64,000 bases of DNA, from contig JAGKQI010000076.1 in the NCBI GenBank assembly GCA_018806915.1, forward strand, positions 248,001-312,000, written 5' to 3'. Positions 36,600 through 46,973 of the stretch are shown piece by piece (position 1 is the stretch's first letter; every line of letters begins with the position of its first letter). The notes below the pieces were generated by a model. It did not search any database and was not told the origin of the DNA. It saw only the letters and a program-made list of their open reading frames with translations. The position numbers and the translations under genes were made by a program. Source of the stretch: Phytophthora colocasiae (taxonomy: Eukaryota; Oomycota; Peronosporomycetes; Peronosporales; Peronosporaceae).

Positions 36600-37215
36600 C
36601 GGGTGTTGGTGGTCATTTTGGCGCGAAAGGCGAAACACAGCAAAGGAGGGCGCAGCAAACAGTGTTATCGTGGCGGAGATTGCTGGGAGAGTGATGACTT
36701 TGGATGAAGAAGAACTGGCGTTGGTGTGGACGATGCTACGGTCGCATCACTTTGCCCGCGTTCTCTTCCGCTTCCAGCTTGTCCTTCCGATCCCGGCTCT
36801 TCTTGGCTTCTGCTCGTTCGTGCTCGTGCCAGGCTTAGTCGCCTTGGGGGGGGGGGGTCCCGAAGTCCATCGCAAGTCCAGCAGATACGCGAATGACTTT
36901 GAGGAATTTGCTCCAGTGAAGATACTTCTCTCCTTGCCCAAAGAATTGTTGGCTCTCATACATGCCTGCATTTTGACTCACGGCACCTCGCACAAATAAT
37001 TGCGCCGTATGCAACAAAGCAACAGACTAGGACAGCGAGCGGAAACTCTTTTCTGATTTTCTTGGTCCGCGTCCCAGTCCGTGGTCAACGGCGGACAGGG
37101 ACCAGGAATCCTGGTTTTGCGAAATCTCTCTAATAGAGATCAATTAAATACAATCCTAATAAAAAGAATATTATAATTCAAAGGAAAACCATGTTCATCA
37201 AGTATTTTTACCAGC
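36600..37215 (+). other. intergenic upstream of the NAA40-like gene
   Basis: A 109-codon frame (36670-36999) on the plus strand spans a G run and looks like nothing I recognise; its reverse strand is also open. The last 200 bp before the gene are AT-rich. Confidence 0.4.
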
Positions 37216-37866
37216 ATGTCTAAGAAGAAGGCCACGCAGTCTAAGCATGCCATTAATGCGACCGACTTGACACTCGCGGCAGCGAACGCCGTCTTGGACG
37301 TGATGGTGGACTTCCAGGCCTTCTCACACTATGCGCGCAACGGCACCAATGTGACAATTCGCGGCGCTCAGTCCAAAACACTCACCGAAACCACTCGAGC
37401 GGAGATTGTGGCACTTTTCGAGAACAACATGAAGTGCCTTTATGAGGCTTCGGAGTGGGGCTACGATGCCGCTGCCAAACGCACAGAATTGTTTGAGGCG
37501 GAGGCACGTTATCTCCTAGTACACGGCAAGAGCGGTGAGGCCTCGCCCGAATCGCTCGTGGGCTTCGCACACTTCCGTTTCGTAGAGGACGAAGGCGCTC
37601 TGGTGCTGTATCTGTATGAGGTGCAGCTGGCCCCGTCAGCACAGCGCCAAGGCCTCGGCAAGTTCCTCATGCAGCTTCTGCTACTCGTTGCAAGGAAGCA
37701 CGGAATGGAGCTCATGGTTCTCACTGTGTTTAAGAGTAACGCGGGCGCCATGAAATTCTATAGAGAACGCCTGGGCTTTGAGATTGACGAGACATCTCCG
37801 AGTGCATGCGGTGACAACTCCCAGGACTATGAGATATTGAGCAAAAGTGTCGTGCAGAACAAGTAA
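37216..37866 (+). CDS. NAA40: N-alpha-acetyltransferase 40 (NatD) homologue
   Basis: NatD acetylates the N-terminal serine of histones H4 and H2A. The 216-residue single-exon protein has the GNAT fold signature of this family. A long N-terminal helical segment (about residues 15-95) is followed by LVGFAHFRFV and LYLYEVQL (about 118-145), the acetyl-CoA loop RQGLGKFLMQ (about 154-163), LTVFKSNAGAMKFYRERLGF, and the family-specific DETSPSACG near the end. Length is close to the human protein (237). Only 94 bp separate its stop from the start chosen for the next gene, on the same strand. Activity is inferred from family. Confidence 0.88.
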   Translation: MSKKKATQSKHAINATDLTLAAANAVLDVMVDFQAFSHYARNGTNVTIRGAQSKTLTETTRAEIVALFENNMKCLYEASEWGYDAAAKRTELFEAEARYLLVHGKSGEASPESLVGFAHFRFVEDEGALVLYLYEVQLAPSAQRQGLGKFLMQLLLLVARKHGMELMVLTVFKSNAGAMKFYRERLGFEIDETSPSACGDNSQDYEILSKSVVQNK

Positions 37867-37903
37867 AACGTAAGAATAGAGATGTTCATTGCTGCCCAGC
37901 TCA

Positions 37904-37914
37904 ATATATATAAA
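37904..37914 (+). promoter_or_regulatory. TATA-like element before the dynein-stalk-like gene
   Basis: atatatataaa lies 47 bp upstream of the ATG at 37961 and downstream of an earlier in-frame ATG at 37889. If used, it supports the later start. TATA boxes are uncommon in oomycete promoters, so this is tentative. Confidence 0.3.
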
Positions 37915-37960
37915 CGAAGAACTGCAGGACTATCGTCAACCACTCCGTCGATTCCTGGCC

Positions 37961-39400
37961 ATGGGCTCTCCTCGTCGCAGTAGCACCGGGTATCGCCGCG
38001 CCACGCTTGGACCACAGCTTTTGCTGAAGAAAAATACATTCCAAGGTCTGGTAATTCCCGTGGCTCCGCTTCAACAGCCGCATGATGTTAGTACCATTGT
38101 CTCTGAGGCGCTGGCAAAGCAGCCACGACTGCGGAAGTTCCAGGAATTCCCTCGGGCATCTCGTCTTCGTATTACCTCCAGTAGAAACAACAACGAGAGC
38201 ACTGTGGAACTCATTGAAGAGTGCGACGACAGTACACTCATAGGCGTTGGAGACCGACTTTTATACTTGCTGCAGCGCTGGCAAGTGAATAATGTTGTGT
38301 TAGTTGTTGCGCATCATGACTCCAGCCTCAGTGGGCGGCTTCTGGGCGGTGCTGAGCTCTTCAAGTTGGCAACAGAGGCTGCAAAGTTGGTTCTTGAACA
38401 GCACTACCTGGATTCAGTCGCTGAAGCGACTAAACTTTCTGCTGAGCTCACGGAAGCTGAAGCAGCAATTGCATCAGCAGCACAACAGCGCCAAGAGCGA
38501 GACCAGCAAGTGATTCCAGCGACGTGTGTCATGTCTAGCGACACAGTTCCAACATGGCCGAAACACCACCAACCGACTAGCGATGGTGGAGGCCGCAAAG
38601 GGGTCAAGCAAGGTCGCATCAACCACTTCCGGCACCGATACTTGACAGTTGCAGAGCGAAACCAAGAGGTAGAGCGAGCAGAGACGATATTAAACGAAGG
38701 TATCACCAGTGTCCTCAGTGCCAAGAGTACCGGAAGTCTCGAATGGTTAGGCATTTCACGCGATGAATGGAGAAAACTACGCAGTATCCGTGTACCCGTG
38801 AAGGAGTTGCATTATCTGTTCATGTGTCTCGTTGTGCTGTTGGAGACGCCGATCGAACACCGTGACGCGCGTAAGAGTAAACCCACCCCAAAGATGCAGG
38901 AGCAATTCGCCCCGTCCGATTTCTCGTGGGCTCATTGCCGTCAAGTTCTGCACAAGTCATCGGAGTGGAGTCATCGGTTACGAGCTGTGCGTGGCAGTAC
39001 CTTAGCTCCCTCTCAAGCCACAGCGCTGCGAGCTATCTTCCAAGAGCCCACATTCACTGAAAGTGCGTTCGTTCGCATTGCAGGAGGTGCAGGAACCAAG
39101 ATTTTTGCATGGCTGCAGAAGCTCCTGGACGAGTATGACGAGAGAGATCTCGGTTTGTTACGCATCGATATTTTATCGGAGACAACATCACAGCCAGCAG
39201 TATCACCAGTTTCTGTTGAGGAGAAGGAAGACAGCACAGAACAACAGGAAAGTCAGAGTGACCGTAAGCACGCTGATGACCAAGCGTCTCCAGTTCTTCG
39301 GGCGCTGCAGAACGTAGCTACGAGTCCGTCTCCTAGTCGCAAACAGCTCAAAATCGTTGATCCTGGCCGACTATTTGGCAAGCATCATGCAACTCAATAA
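37961..39400 (+). CDS. uncharacterised protein with dynein stalk/MTBD-like region
   Basis: 479 residues from ATG 37961 (context ggccatggg); the frame is open from an ATG at 37889. A possible coiled coil at about residues 140-185 is rich in Ala, Glu and Gln. Residues about 265-405 resemble the distal stalk of dynein heavy chain: LRSIRVPVKELHYLFMCLVV (like the conserved proline-then-hydrophobic helix), then WAHCRQVLHKSSEW and IFQEPTFTESAFVRIAGGAG...WLQKLLDEY, which follows the order found around the microtubule-binding domain. No AAA motor modules are present. The C-terminus is acidic then basic. Identification is by pattern only; it could be a microtubule-binding adaptor or an unrelated helical protein. 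Confidence 0.5.
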   Translation: MGSPRRSSTGYRRATLGPQLLLKKNTFQGLVIPVAPLQQPHDVSTIVSEALAKQPRLRKFQEFPRASRLRITSSRNNNESTVELIEECDDSTLIGVGDRLLYLLQRWQVNNVVLVVAHHDSSLSGRLLGGAELFKLATEAAKLVLEQHYLDSVAEATKLSAELTEAEAAIASAAQQRQERDQQVIPATCVMSSDTVPTWPKHHQPTSDGGGRKGVKQGRINHFRHRYLTVAERNQEVERAETILNEGITSVLSAKSTGSLEWLGISRDEWRKLRSIRVPVKELHYLFMCLVVLLETPIEHRDARKSKPTPKMQEQFAPSDFSWAHCRQVLHKSSEWSHRLRAVRGSTLAPSQATALRAIFQEPTFTESAFVRIAGGAGTKIFAWLQKLLDEYDERDLGLLRIDILSETTSQPAVSPVSVEEKEDSTEQQESQSDRKHADDQASPVLRALQNVATSPSPSRKQLKIVDPGRLFGKHHATQ

Positions 39401-39467
39401 TACACGTTCTTGACTCGAACTTGTCATTGATGTTACGATTCGTAACCTAAGAATTCGATCGCTTCTA

Positions 39468-41163
39468 TTAAACGGAGTTGCCGTTAGCAGTATCACGTAC
39501 CTGGCGCTCGATTCGTTTACGAATGTCGTCCACAGGTGAGGCGCGATCACGAGGCTTGGCCAGAAGGACACACGCAGTGATGAAGCTGATGATGATAATG
39601 GCGTAGATGAAGATGTTGTAGTCCCAAATCGTGCGCATGCCTTTGAGGTAGTGAATTTGAACGCCCATCAGTGTTCGCAAGGCAGTCAACCGGTCGTAGT
39701 CAGCAAACGCTTGGTCACAGAATTGCACAGACGGAATCGCGCAGAGCAGAATCAAGCCGAGGTTAAAGATCAACGAGTTCATGTACGTCGCATGGAGCTT
39801 CATGGGGTGCAGCGCGATGCAGAAGCATCGCATACCGAACTTGAAGCAACCTTTAACTGCACAAGCGAGAAGGTAAGTACTGAAGATACCGACGGAGATC
39901 GTGCCGAAGAGCGGGAACCAGCGGTCGAACCAGATGAAGTACGCGTTGAGGAACGGCAGTAGCGGGGTGCTTGGTAGCATGTAAAGCGCAATGTGGAAGA
40001 ACCACATGCAACTGATGAGGCTTGCAATGCAGCCCATGAGAAGCTTGAAAATCGGCGTGAGAGGGTTGAAGTTCCGGTATTCTTCATGGCAGAGTTTCAG
40101 ATCCACTGCATCGCCTTCAAGCAAGTATACTGACTGTTTGAACTTGTTGAGAGTCACGAAATCCAACCTTCGCTGCTTCTTACGCTCCCAGGAGCTCTGT
40201 CCGTGAACAGGTCGATCCATGCTCTGTTTAATGGTGCGACCGAGTTCCAGAAGCTCCACCGATCGTCGCTGGAGGATTAATTTCTGAATCGCATAGACAT
40301 CAGCACTGATGAACTTCGGACGATGGAAGAAAGCACTACAATAGACAAAATGTCAGCAGGTAAAGTAAGCAAAGAAGAAAAATGTACTTACAGGATCAAA
40401 TCCATAGGCAGCGCGATGAGACCAATACCACAGAAGATTGAGAAGCCAAACCACCCGACGAAACTAGTGAGTCCAGTGACATACACCGGTACTGACACGT
40501 CCATCGTTAAAATGATATGCTGCGCGGTGATGTTGCTCGCTGTGGTCACAATGGTACTGGACAGTGTAGTGCCGTCCACGTACTTTTGAAATCCTTCGCT
40601 GTCCGACATTGAATTCACCTCCAAGGCGCGCATAGGAACGCTACTCTCGGCACTCGTGATGTATAGAACAGCGAACAGTGCTATTGCCACAACTATCGTG
40701 CCCAATTCCATTTTGATAGCTTCCCCCCATTGGGACTTCTTCGGGTTGTCGTCGCCATCGTCAGCTTCGTAGTAAAAGATCGCGAACGGGAGCAGTAGCA
40801 CGAGGAAGATCACAATGGACAAGAAGACTATAAGCCACAGTAGATCCATATTGATATTCCCACAGGCTGTGTTCCACCCTTCCGCACAGCCGATGGCAGT
40901 GGAGTTGTTTGCCACATCCAATGGCAGCAGGAGCACCGTCCCTTCAGCAAAGAACAACCCGAATATCTAAGATGTCAAGCGTTTGTTAGTACGGATGCTA
41001 GTTGCCAGGATATAAATGACAGTCGTACCACGAGCGCCTTGGGGAAGTAGGCGGTGTTCTTGTCGTCATCGTGCTGGAAGTACACGAGGATGTAGACGTT
41101 GCAGATAAGCAGCGCCACGGCAATGATAATGATCACAGCCAGGAGAAAGAGGTCTAGCGCCAT
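39468..41163 (-). CDS. LMBR1-domain multi-pass membrane protein
   Basis: Three exons on the minus strand, 41163-41029, 40966-40392 and 40335-39468, give 525 residues with consistent phases. Introns of 62 and 56 bp start GTACGA and GTAAGT and end CTTAG and TGTAG. The protein has the LMBR1/LIMR family layout: a first membrane segment (LLAVIIIIAVALLICNVYIL), FQHDDDKNTAYFPK, LPLDVANN, repeated membrane segments, a cytosolic central loop, and a C-terminal block including HPMKLHATYMNSLIFN and LILLCAIPSVQFC. It is closest in feel to the plant LMBR1-like proteins. Relatives include LMBD1, a lysosomal cobalamin-export factor, and lipocalin receptors. The substrate here is unknown. About nine membrane segments are expected. 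Confidence 0.85.
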
Positions 41164-44100
41164 GATGAGGGCGACTACAAGAGGCTAGAGATTAATTTTC
41201 TCTTCGCGCTGAAGTTGCTTTGACTATCTACTGCCTTTCTTGTTGACAATCTAGCGTAACGGACCTCTTGCTTTCGGTAAGTTGAAACGGACACCAACAG
41301 CGCATTTCCTATAATAAACCACTTCCGCCAAGCGCAGAACATGAACCGAATGCAATGTTCATGAACATGTTCATTCACAATCTAATCGACAATCCAAGCT
41401 ACACTACGAATGGTTTGAGTTGTGGGCCTCAGAAGGTTCTTTTGACGCATTGCGACGGCAGTCGTAACCCCGACACTCATGCAGTAATTGGACATAGTGT
41501 TGTGATCATCATTGGCTCCCACGTAAACAAGACTACCAAGCCGACGAACGCTATAGCAGTGCTATTAGCACAGGTTGCTTCTTCGCAACAAGAATAAAAA
41601 GGGAAATGGCTCTGATAGATAGACATATAGCGGATACTGGCCGGCTGTTCTCGTCCAACCATCTGATGTGGTGTGGCGCACATATAATATGTGACGGAGT
41701 GACCGGTTCGGTACACTGTACCAAGCGAGTAATCGTGACCGCTTGTATGGTAGTCAGTCATTTGGACTGGATGCACATGAGAATTCCACCGAGAGCTGAT
41801 GCATCGAAAGCAGTGAGAGCCGGGTGTCTACTGCTGCTACACCTCACCTCGCCTCCTCCAGTGAAAATTTGCGACGATGCCGATGTTTGAGTGTGATCGG
41901 AGTACGCGTGGATCACCTCGGCCAGCTGGAAATGCAGACACGAGGTGAAGCTACCGCGAAGCTTCAAAGGTGTGTGGGCTGAATCCGGACCAGTCCACGG
42001 TGTGGCTTCAACTGATCCGAGCGTGGGTGCGAGCACAACGTTGTCATTTCAGCAAAACGATTTCACTCCGAAATGGCACATGACCTTGGTTGTTGTTAGT
42101 ATTGTTGTTGTTGACCGGCTACGGCTAAATACCTGTTCCGTACGCACTGCTCAAAATACACGGAGGCATTGCGAAAGATGTGTCTGCGCAACGTTTTAGG
42201 TGAAACTCCGAAATGTACGCTTCAAGCAAGTTGCTTGGGTGTTCGCGCGCCGATTTGCTTTCCCACCGCTCAATCGAAGCGCTACCGCTAGCGCTTCAAG
42301 CAGCGTGCGCAGGCTCAAGGTATCACGACGATATCCTCAAAGAACTTCACACACAAGCTTGACAACAGCAGGGTGGGCATGCACCATGCCGACTGGGCCG
42401 CACTGCGCCGCCGCAGTGCAGCACCATCACAACAGCAGCACTGCAACTCCGGCTGGCATTCAGGCAAGGCCGTTCTCTTGAGCAAGTCCGTCGTGGCGTC
42501 GCAAAAAAGGATGATGTGAGACTTGGTGCCCCATTTACATCTGCGTGCTCCGCGGAGCACCGATTCGGTGACAGTGTGCACTGCGTACACGCCATCTATG
42601 ATGGAAAGTTTCCATCGGAAACTCTGCAACTTGGCGTGTACACCGTGTAGTCGAGCAGGCAATGACCCGCCGTTGTAGTCCAATTTGGAATCACCATGAT
42701 GAAGGCGACTTTGGAGCGTCTAACAGATTAGCGATCTTCCCATTCATGTGTAACAGGCAACCTCGCGAAGCGAAAACTTTCGCGACGCAGGTATGTATGT
42801 AACAACGCCGCATGCTCTCTCGTGGCGTGCTTGATGCAAGTACAGTCTTCTGCCTCAATAAAGAAGCCTGAAAAACCGATAACCTTCCGAGCTGCATATC
42901 ACCAATTTATGAACTGACAATATTTTTAAATCGAACTGTCTTGTCTATTTCTTATAACCTTGCCATTTGCATGCAGACTCCAACTTCTTTATTGAGGCAG
43001 AAACCTGTAATACACACGTGCACCTGTCAATCGGAAGCTGTGCGTGCACGGTAGCGGAGTTTACTCGAAAAGAAGCGTGATTCACTCGTGGCAAGATCGA
43101 TCTAGCTCTTGCCAAGCGGTAGTCCAGCACCTGTCAAGACGTGGGTTTCACCGAAAAAAGTCGGCTGAGGTGCTGTTAAGTCGCAAGGCTGCAAGTGCAT
43201 CATGGTGCCATCAACAAGATTGAGCAAGTTGAAGGGGAGGGCAACAAGTTGTTGCCAACAACACGGCGTTCGTGGCCGAATCGCCGTGACAAGCAACGCG
43301 TCCCATCCAGTTCTCTAGAGCTTGTTTGGGGTTTGCGGTTCGCATCGTTTGGTTTTGGGGTTGAAAAAGGAAACATCCGCTTGAGTCATCGGAGATGGCA
43401 GCGGGTGCAGCAGCAACGGTTGCTGCCACCGCGTGGTGGATCCTAGCGAATCGTGTGAGCTATCAAGAACTCGTAACACCGACCGCATTTCACCCTCACA
43501 AATGTATCTTCCTTTTTGTACTTTTATAGTCGCTCCGACGGCAGTAGGCTTGCTTCATGCAGCCCAGCACTTTGCACAACGTCGCAACCAATACCGCTTA
43601 TTCTTGAAGTCAAGGAGAGCGAAAGCGCGCTGTGCAAGTTGCGCTACGCCCACACCCTCTTGGCAAGTAGCTCGAGGAGACAAGCACCTCTGGTATGGCA
43701 ACAGCTTTGTCATGCTTCCTAGGTGCGTGACGGTCGCAGCAAAAGACACGAAGAGCTTTTGGTGGATAACAGCAAAACTTGAGTGGCGACCTTGCCTCGG
43801 TGCCTTAGACATGCAGTGGCAAGGCCGCCGGAACGCCATTGATTTTCAATCGACTCAAGCAAGCGACCGCGCTGCAGTACAGTGTAGTACGGACGTCGCA
43901 CCGTTGACAGGCAAACTAACACAATGTCATCGGCCGTTACAAGTGTATGTATTGCCAGGATACAAGATCACCTCGCGACTCAGCAGTGAACAATGTGAGT
44001 CGTGTGTGAACAGGGTTTCATCCCGCTGGTAGGAAAGCGGCTCGCTGGCGGGTATCCAAGTGCAGACAGCCTCGTCAACGGCAGCACGGCTCTCGCCTGC

Positions 44101-44394
44101 CATGTTGGTCGCGAGTAGCGGGAGAGTGGCGGACCTTGTCGGTTTGTCCTGGGTGGACATCAACAGCTGCGGGGAGCGCTTCCACCAGATGCTAGAATCA
44201 CTTGCTGTTTGTATGCTGCTGACTAGTTGCAGCGAGTCAGTTCGGGTGGGAGGAAGGTGGACCACTCCCGCCGACGTGAAGCGCTCGGGTCACGACAACA
44301 CCAAACGGGGGGCGTACGCATCCGCCAACTGGTCCGTTGTCTGTCGGCCGTGGCCGTGATCGACGGCGGCATCCGTTCAGGCTCGCGCCGCCGC
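41164..44394. other. gene-poor interval
   Basis: No gene is supported. Short open frames occur on both strands (for example 42315-42683 minus and 43433-44032 plus), often overlapping each other, without domains I recognise. The pattern could be an old, frameshifted mobile element. A perfect 19-bp inverted repeat lies at 42848-42866 and 42984-43002 (ttctgcctcaataaagaag and its complement), with imperfect similarity just outside. Confidence 0.5.
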
Positions 44395-44410
44395 TCTCAC
44401 TCTTCATTTT
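44395..44410 (+). promoter_or_regulatory. oomycete Inr/FPR-like core promoter
   Basis: tctcactcttcatttt agrees with 14 of 16 positions of the oomycete consensus GCTCATTYYNCAWTTT. It is 382 bp before the ATG of the zinc-finger gene, so either the 5' UTR is long or another start site is used. Confidence 0.4.
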
Positions 44411-44791
44411 GCTCGGCCTGGAAACACACATCCGGGTGTCGCTCGTTTTGGATCAGCTCCCTCGCAGCCGATCCCGAAGCGAACTCTTGCCTTTCCAAGC
44501 CTTCGTCGGTCTGTTCTCACAACTCGATCGATCGACAATCGCATTCGATTTCGAAGCGCAAGCAAAGCGAATCTCGTGTGCATCCGCTTCACATCCCGAG
44601 AAGCGAGTCGTCCCATCCGAGTGCGCGATCTCCTGGTTCTGGGCCACGAGACTCCTTCAAGACGTGCAGCAGCAGGTCCGCACCGTTACCAACGAGTGAA
44701 GCCAGCCCGTGCCGCCTAGCGACGCCCCGAGACGATCGCCTCAGTTGTAAAATCGAGCTGCTCCGGACACCCACAGGACGAGACAGCCAGG

Positions 44792-46204
44792 ATGTCCATT
44801 GAGAGCGTACAAGACAGTGACGCCGGCCAGCAACGGCCTTCTAACATGGTCCACAAGACCGTGCGTGCTCTGCAGCCTCCTATGGCACAGCAGACCCAGT
44901 ACTCCGATATGTTGCTCGGTGACATGGGAATGATAGGCTGTGACGTCGACGCCTGGACGCGTTCGCAGCAACAGCAGCAGTACGCCTCGCAGCAGCAGTT
45001 CGGATTCGCCTGCCCGCCGGCAGTGCTCACACGCCACACTTCCATGCCTGTTCGTCAGATGACCCCCACTCAGCAGTACCAGCCGGAGCAGCCGGCGTCG
45101 TTCGCTATGGGCGTGCCGCCGACACTCTCACGGCACCACAGCCACGGCTACGTGTCCGTGATGCAGCAGCAACAACAGGGTTACCAGACTACCATGAACG
45201 TGCCGATGCCCCCTCGTCAGGTGCACGTGAACGAAATGCAGCACCTCCTGGAAATTAGCATGGGCCAGCAGCAGCCTTTGCCGTATCAGATGCCGTCTCA
45301 GCGGATGATGAAGCCCGAGATGATCTCGTCCTCCTCGGCCATGAACGTGGAGCCAATCGCTTTTGCCCCCGCGGACAACAACAACAAGCTCCCGATGGAC
45401 GACCTGGACCCACTTGCCTACGCCGTGTTCGGAAACGCGAACGCCCCCAAGCCCGTTCTTCCCGGTATGCCTCAGGACATCCAGCAGATTGAGTCTGCCT
45501 TTGACTCACTCGACCGTCTTCTACCCGAGATCGAACAGGAGATGCTTTTCCGATCGCCGGAGCTCGACCAGTTTGCACAAGCTACTGTCGCTGCTCACCC
45601 TAAGCCCACCAAGTCTCCTAAGAGCATGGCCACTTGCAAGGTGGCTGGCTGTGAGCGTCGTGTGCGCTCCAAGGGTTTCTGCAAGACTCACGGAGGTGGC
45701 CGTAAGTGCAGCATTGAAGGATGCAAGAAGTCGAGCCAGAACGGCGACTTCTGCATCGGCCACGGTGGAGGTAAGAAGTGCAAGGAGGAAGGCTGTGCCA
45801 AGGCTGCTCAGTCGCACGGTCTGTGCAAAGCCCACGGCGGTGGTGCGCGTTGCAAGTTCCCTAACTGCAACAAGAGCTCGCAGGGAGGCGGTCTGTGCCG
45901 TGCCCACGGGGGTGGCAAGCGTTGCCAGGCTGCTGGTTGCCCCAAGGGAGCTCAACGCGGCAACTTCTGTGCTACTCACGGCGGCTTCCGCAACTGCAAG
46001 ATCGAGGGCTGCGTCCGAACGGACCGTGGCGGAGGTTTCTGCGAGGTGCATCGTCGTGGTCGCCTCTGTAAGGTTGAGGGCTGCAAGAAGCTCTCGCGCA
46101 ACCAGGGCATGTGCACGATGCACATTCGTGAGGACAAGCAGATTTCTATCAACACCAGCCAGCCCGTCACCGCTGAGCCTGGAGCTGCTGCCTTGACCGT
46201 CTGA
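44792..46204 (+). CDS. WRKY19-type tandem zinc-finger protein
   Basis: 470 residues, one exon. The N-terminal 285 residues are Gln/Pro/Met-rich with poly-Q tracts, of a kind seen in transcriptional regulators. Residues about 289-452 hold seven consecutive modules of about 24 residues with the pattern C-x4-C-x9-C-x2-H followed by GGG+K/R, for example CSIEGCKKSSQNGDFCIGHG. This array matches the zinc-finger region found in WRKY19-like plant proteins and expanded in oomycetes, where it lacks a WRKY domain. A nucleic-acid-binding or regulatory role is inferred; no target is known. The start is the first ATG, in context ccaggatgtcc. Confidence 0.8.
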   Translation: MSIESVQDSDAGQQRPSNMVHKTVRALQPPMAQQTQYSDMLLGDMGMIGCDVDAWTRSQQQQQYASQQQFGFACPPAVLTRHTSMPVRQMTPTQQYQPEQPASFAMGVPPTLSRHHSHGYVSVMQQQQQGYQTTMNVPMPPRQVHVNEMQHLLEISMGQQQPLPYQMPSQRMMKPEMISSSSAMNVEPIAFAPADNNNKLPMDDLDPLAYAVFGNANAPKPVLPGMPQDIQQIESAFDSLDRLLPEIEQEMLFRSPELDQFAQATVAAHPKPTKSPKSMATCKVAGCERRVRSKGFCKTHGGGRKCSIEGCKKSSQNGDFCIGHGGGKKCKEEGCAKAAQSHGLCKAHGGGARCKFPNCNKSSQGGGLCRAHGGGKRCQAAGCPKGAQRGNFCATHGGFRNCKIEGCVRTDRGGGFCEVHRRGRLCKVEGCKKLSRNQGMCTMHIREDKQISINTSQPVTAEPGAAALTV

Positions 46205-46973
46205 AGGCCCTGATTGATCTGTCATTTTTTCCTGTTCGACTTTTGGGATTCTGTCCTTCTCTCTCTACAAACTCTGTGTGAACGTCATCCCTCATTCAAA
46301 GGAAGATGAGGAGGGGGAGGACAAGGACAAGAAGTCGGAGCTGGACAACCCGAGCTGCCGTCTTTCGCTCGGGCTTATTTGTTTCGCTGTCTCCATCTCG
46401 TATCGTATTCATCGGCGTTGTGCCAACTCCAGTCTAGTAAGTATTCTACGTGAACAATTGTGTGAAGTCTAGTATTTAACCGTGCGGTGAATCAATGAAG
46501 CAATGTATGAACTTCATCCGTTTTCTTTGTCAGTATTGCGTCATGTAGATAGCAAGTAGCAACCACATGCATAAGCTTCAACTCTCTACATGTATATCTT
46601 GCGCCATTTAGCGTGGAGTTGATGACTGTCAACAACATCGTAGCGAGCATTCAAAGTCCTGAGGAACTCGGCAGCAGATGAACTCCGAAGATTTGTGGTT
46701 CTCTTGATGGAAGGGACCTTCAACCATTGCGGAGTTCGTCAAAGACGCGGTTGAACGCTCTGTCCTACCCAACTGGTTGCCGTGACCGAGCAATGCTTGG
46801 CCTCGATCCATTCAATCAGCTCCTCCGTTCAAAGAGAGCTTTAACAGCCGATGGTGCTTGGAATAGAGTGCACGACAACAGCACAACCTCATAGTAACTT
46901 GCATTGGTGTGTGATAACGATAGGTGTCTGACAGTATTTACATGCGCGAGTGTGGCACGCGTATTGGAACAGC
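46205..46973. other. intergenic between convergent genes
   Basis: The 3' regions of the zinc-finger gene and the formin gene. A 64-codon plus-strand frame at 46278 has no recognisable features. Confidence 0.5.

Noticed and set aside
43433..44032. 199-codon plus-strand frame
   Set aside because: Its composition is not protein-like, equally long frames exist on the opposite strand, and no motif was found.
45521..46225. 234-codon minus-strand frame over the zinc-finger gene
   Set aside because: It is a shadow of the regular codon use of the zinc-finger repeats on the plus strand.
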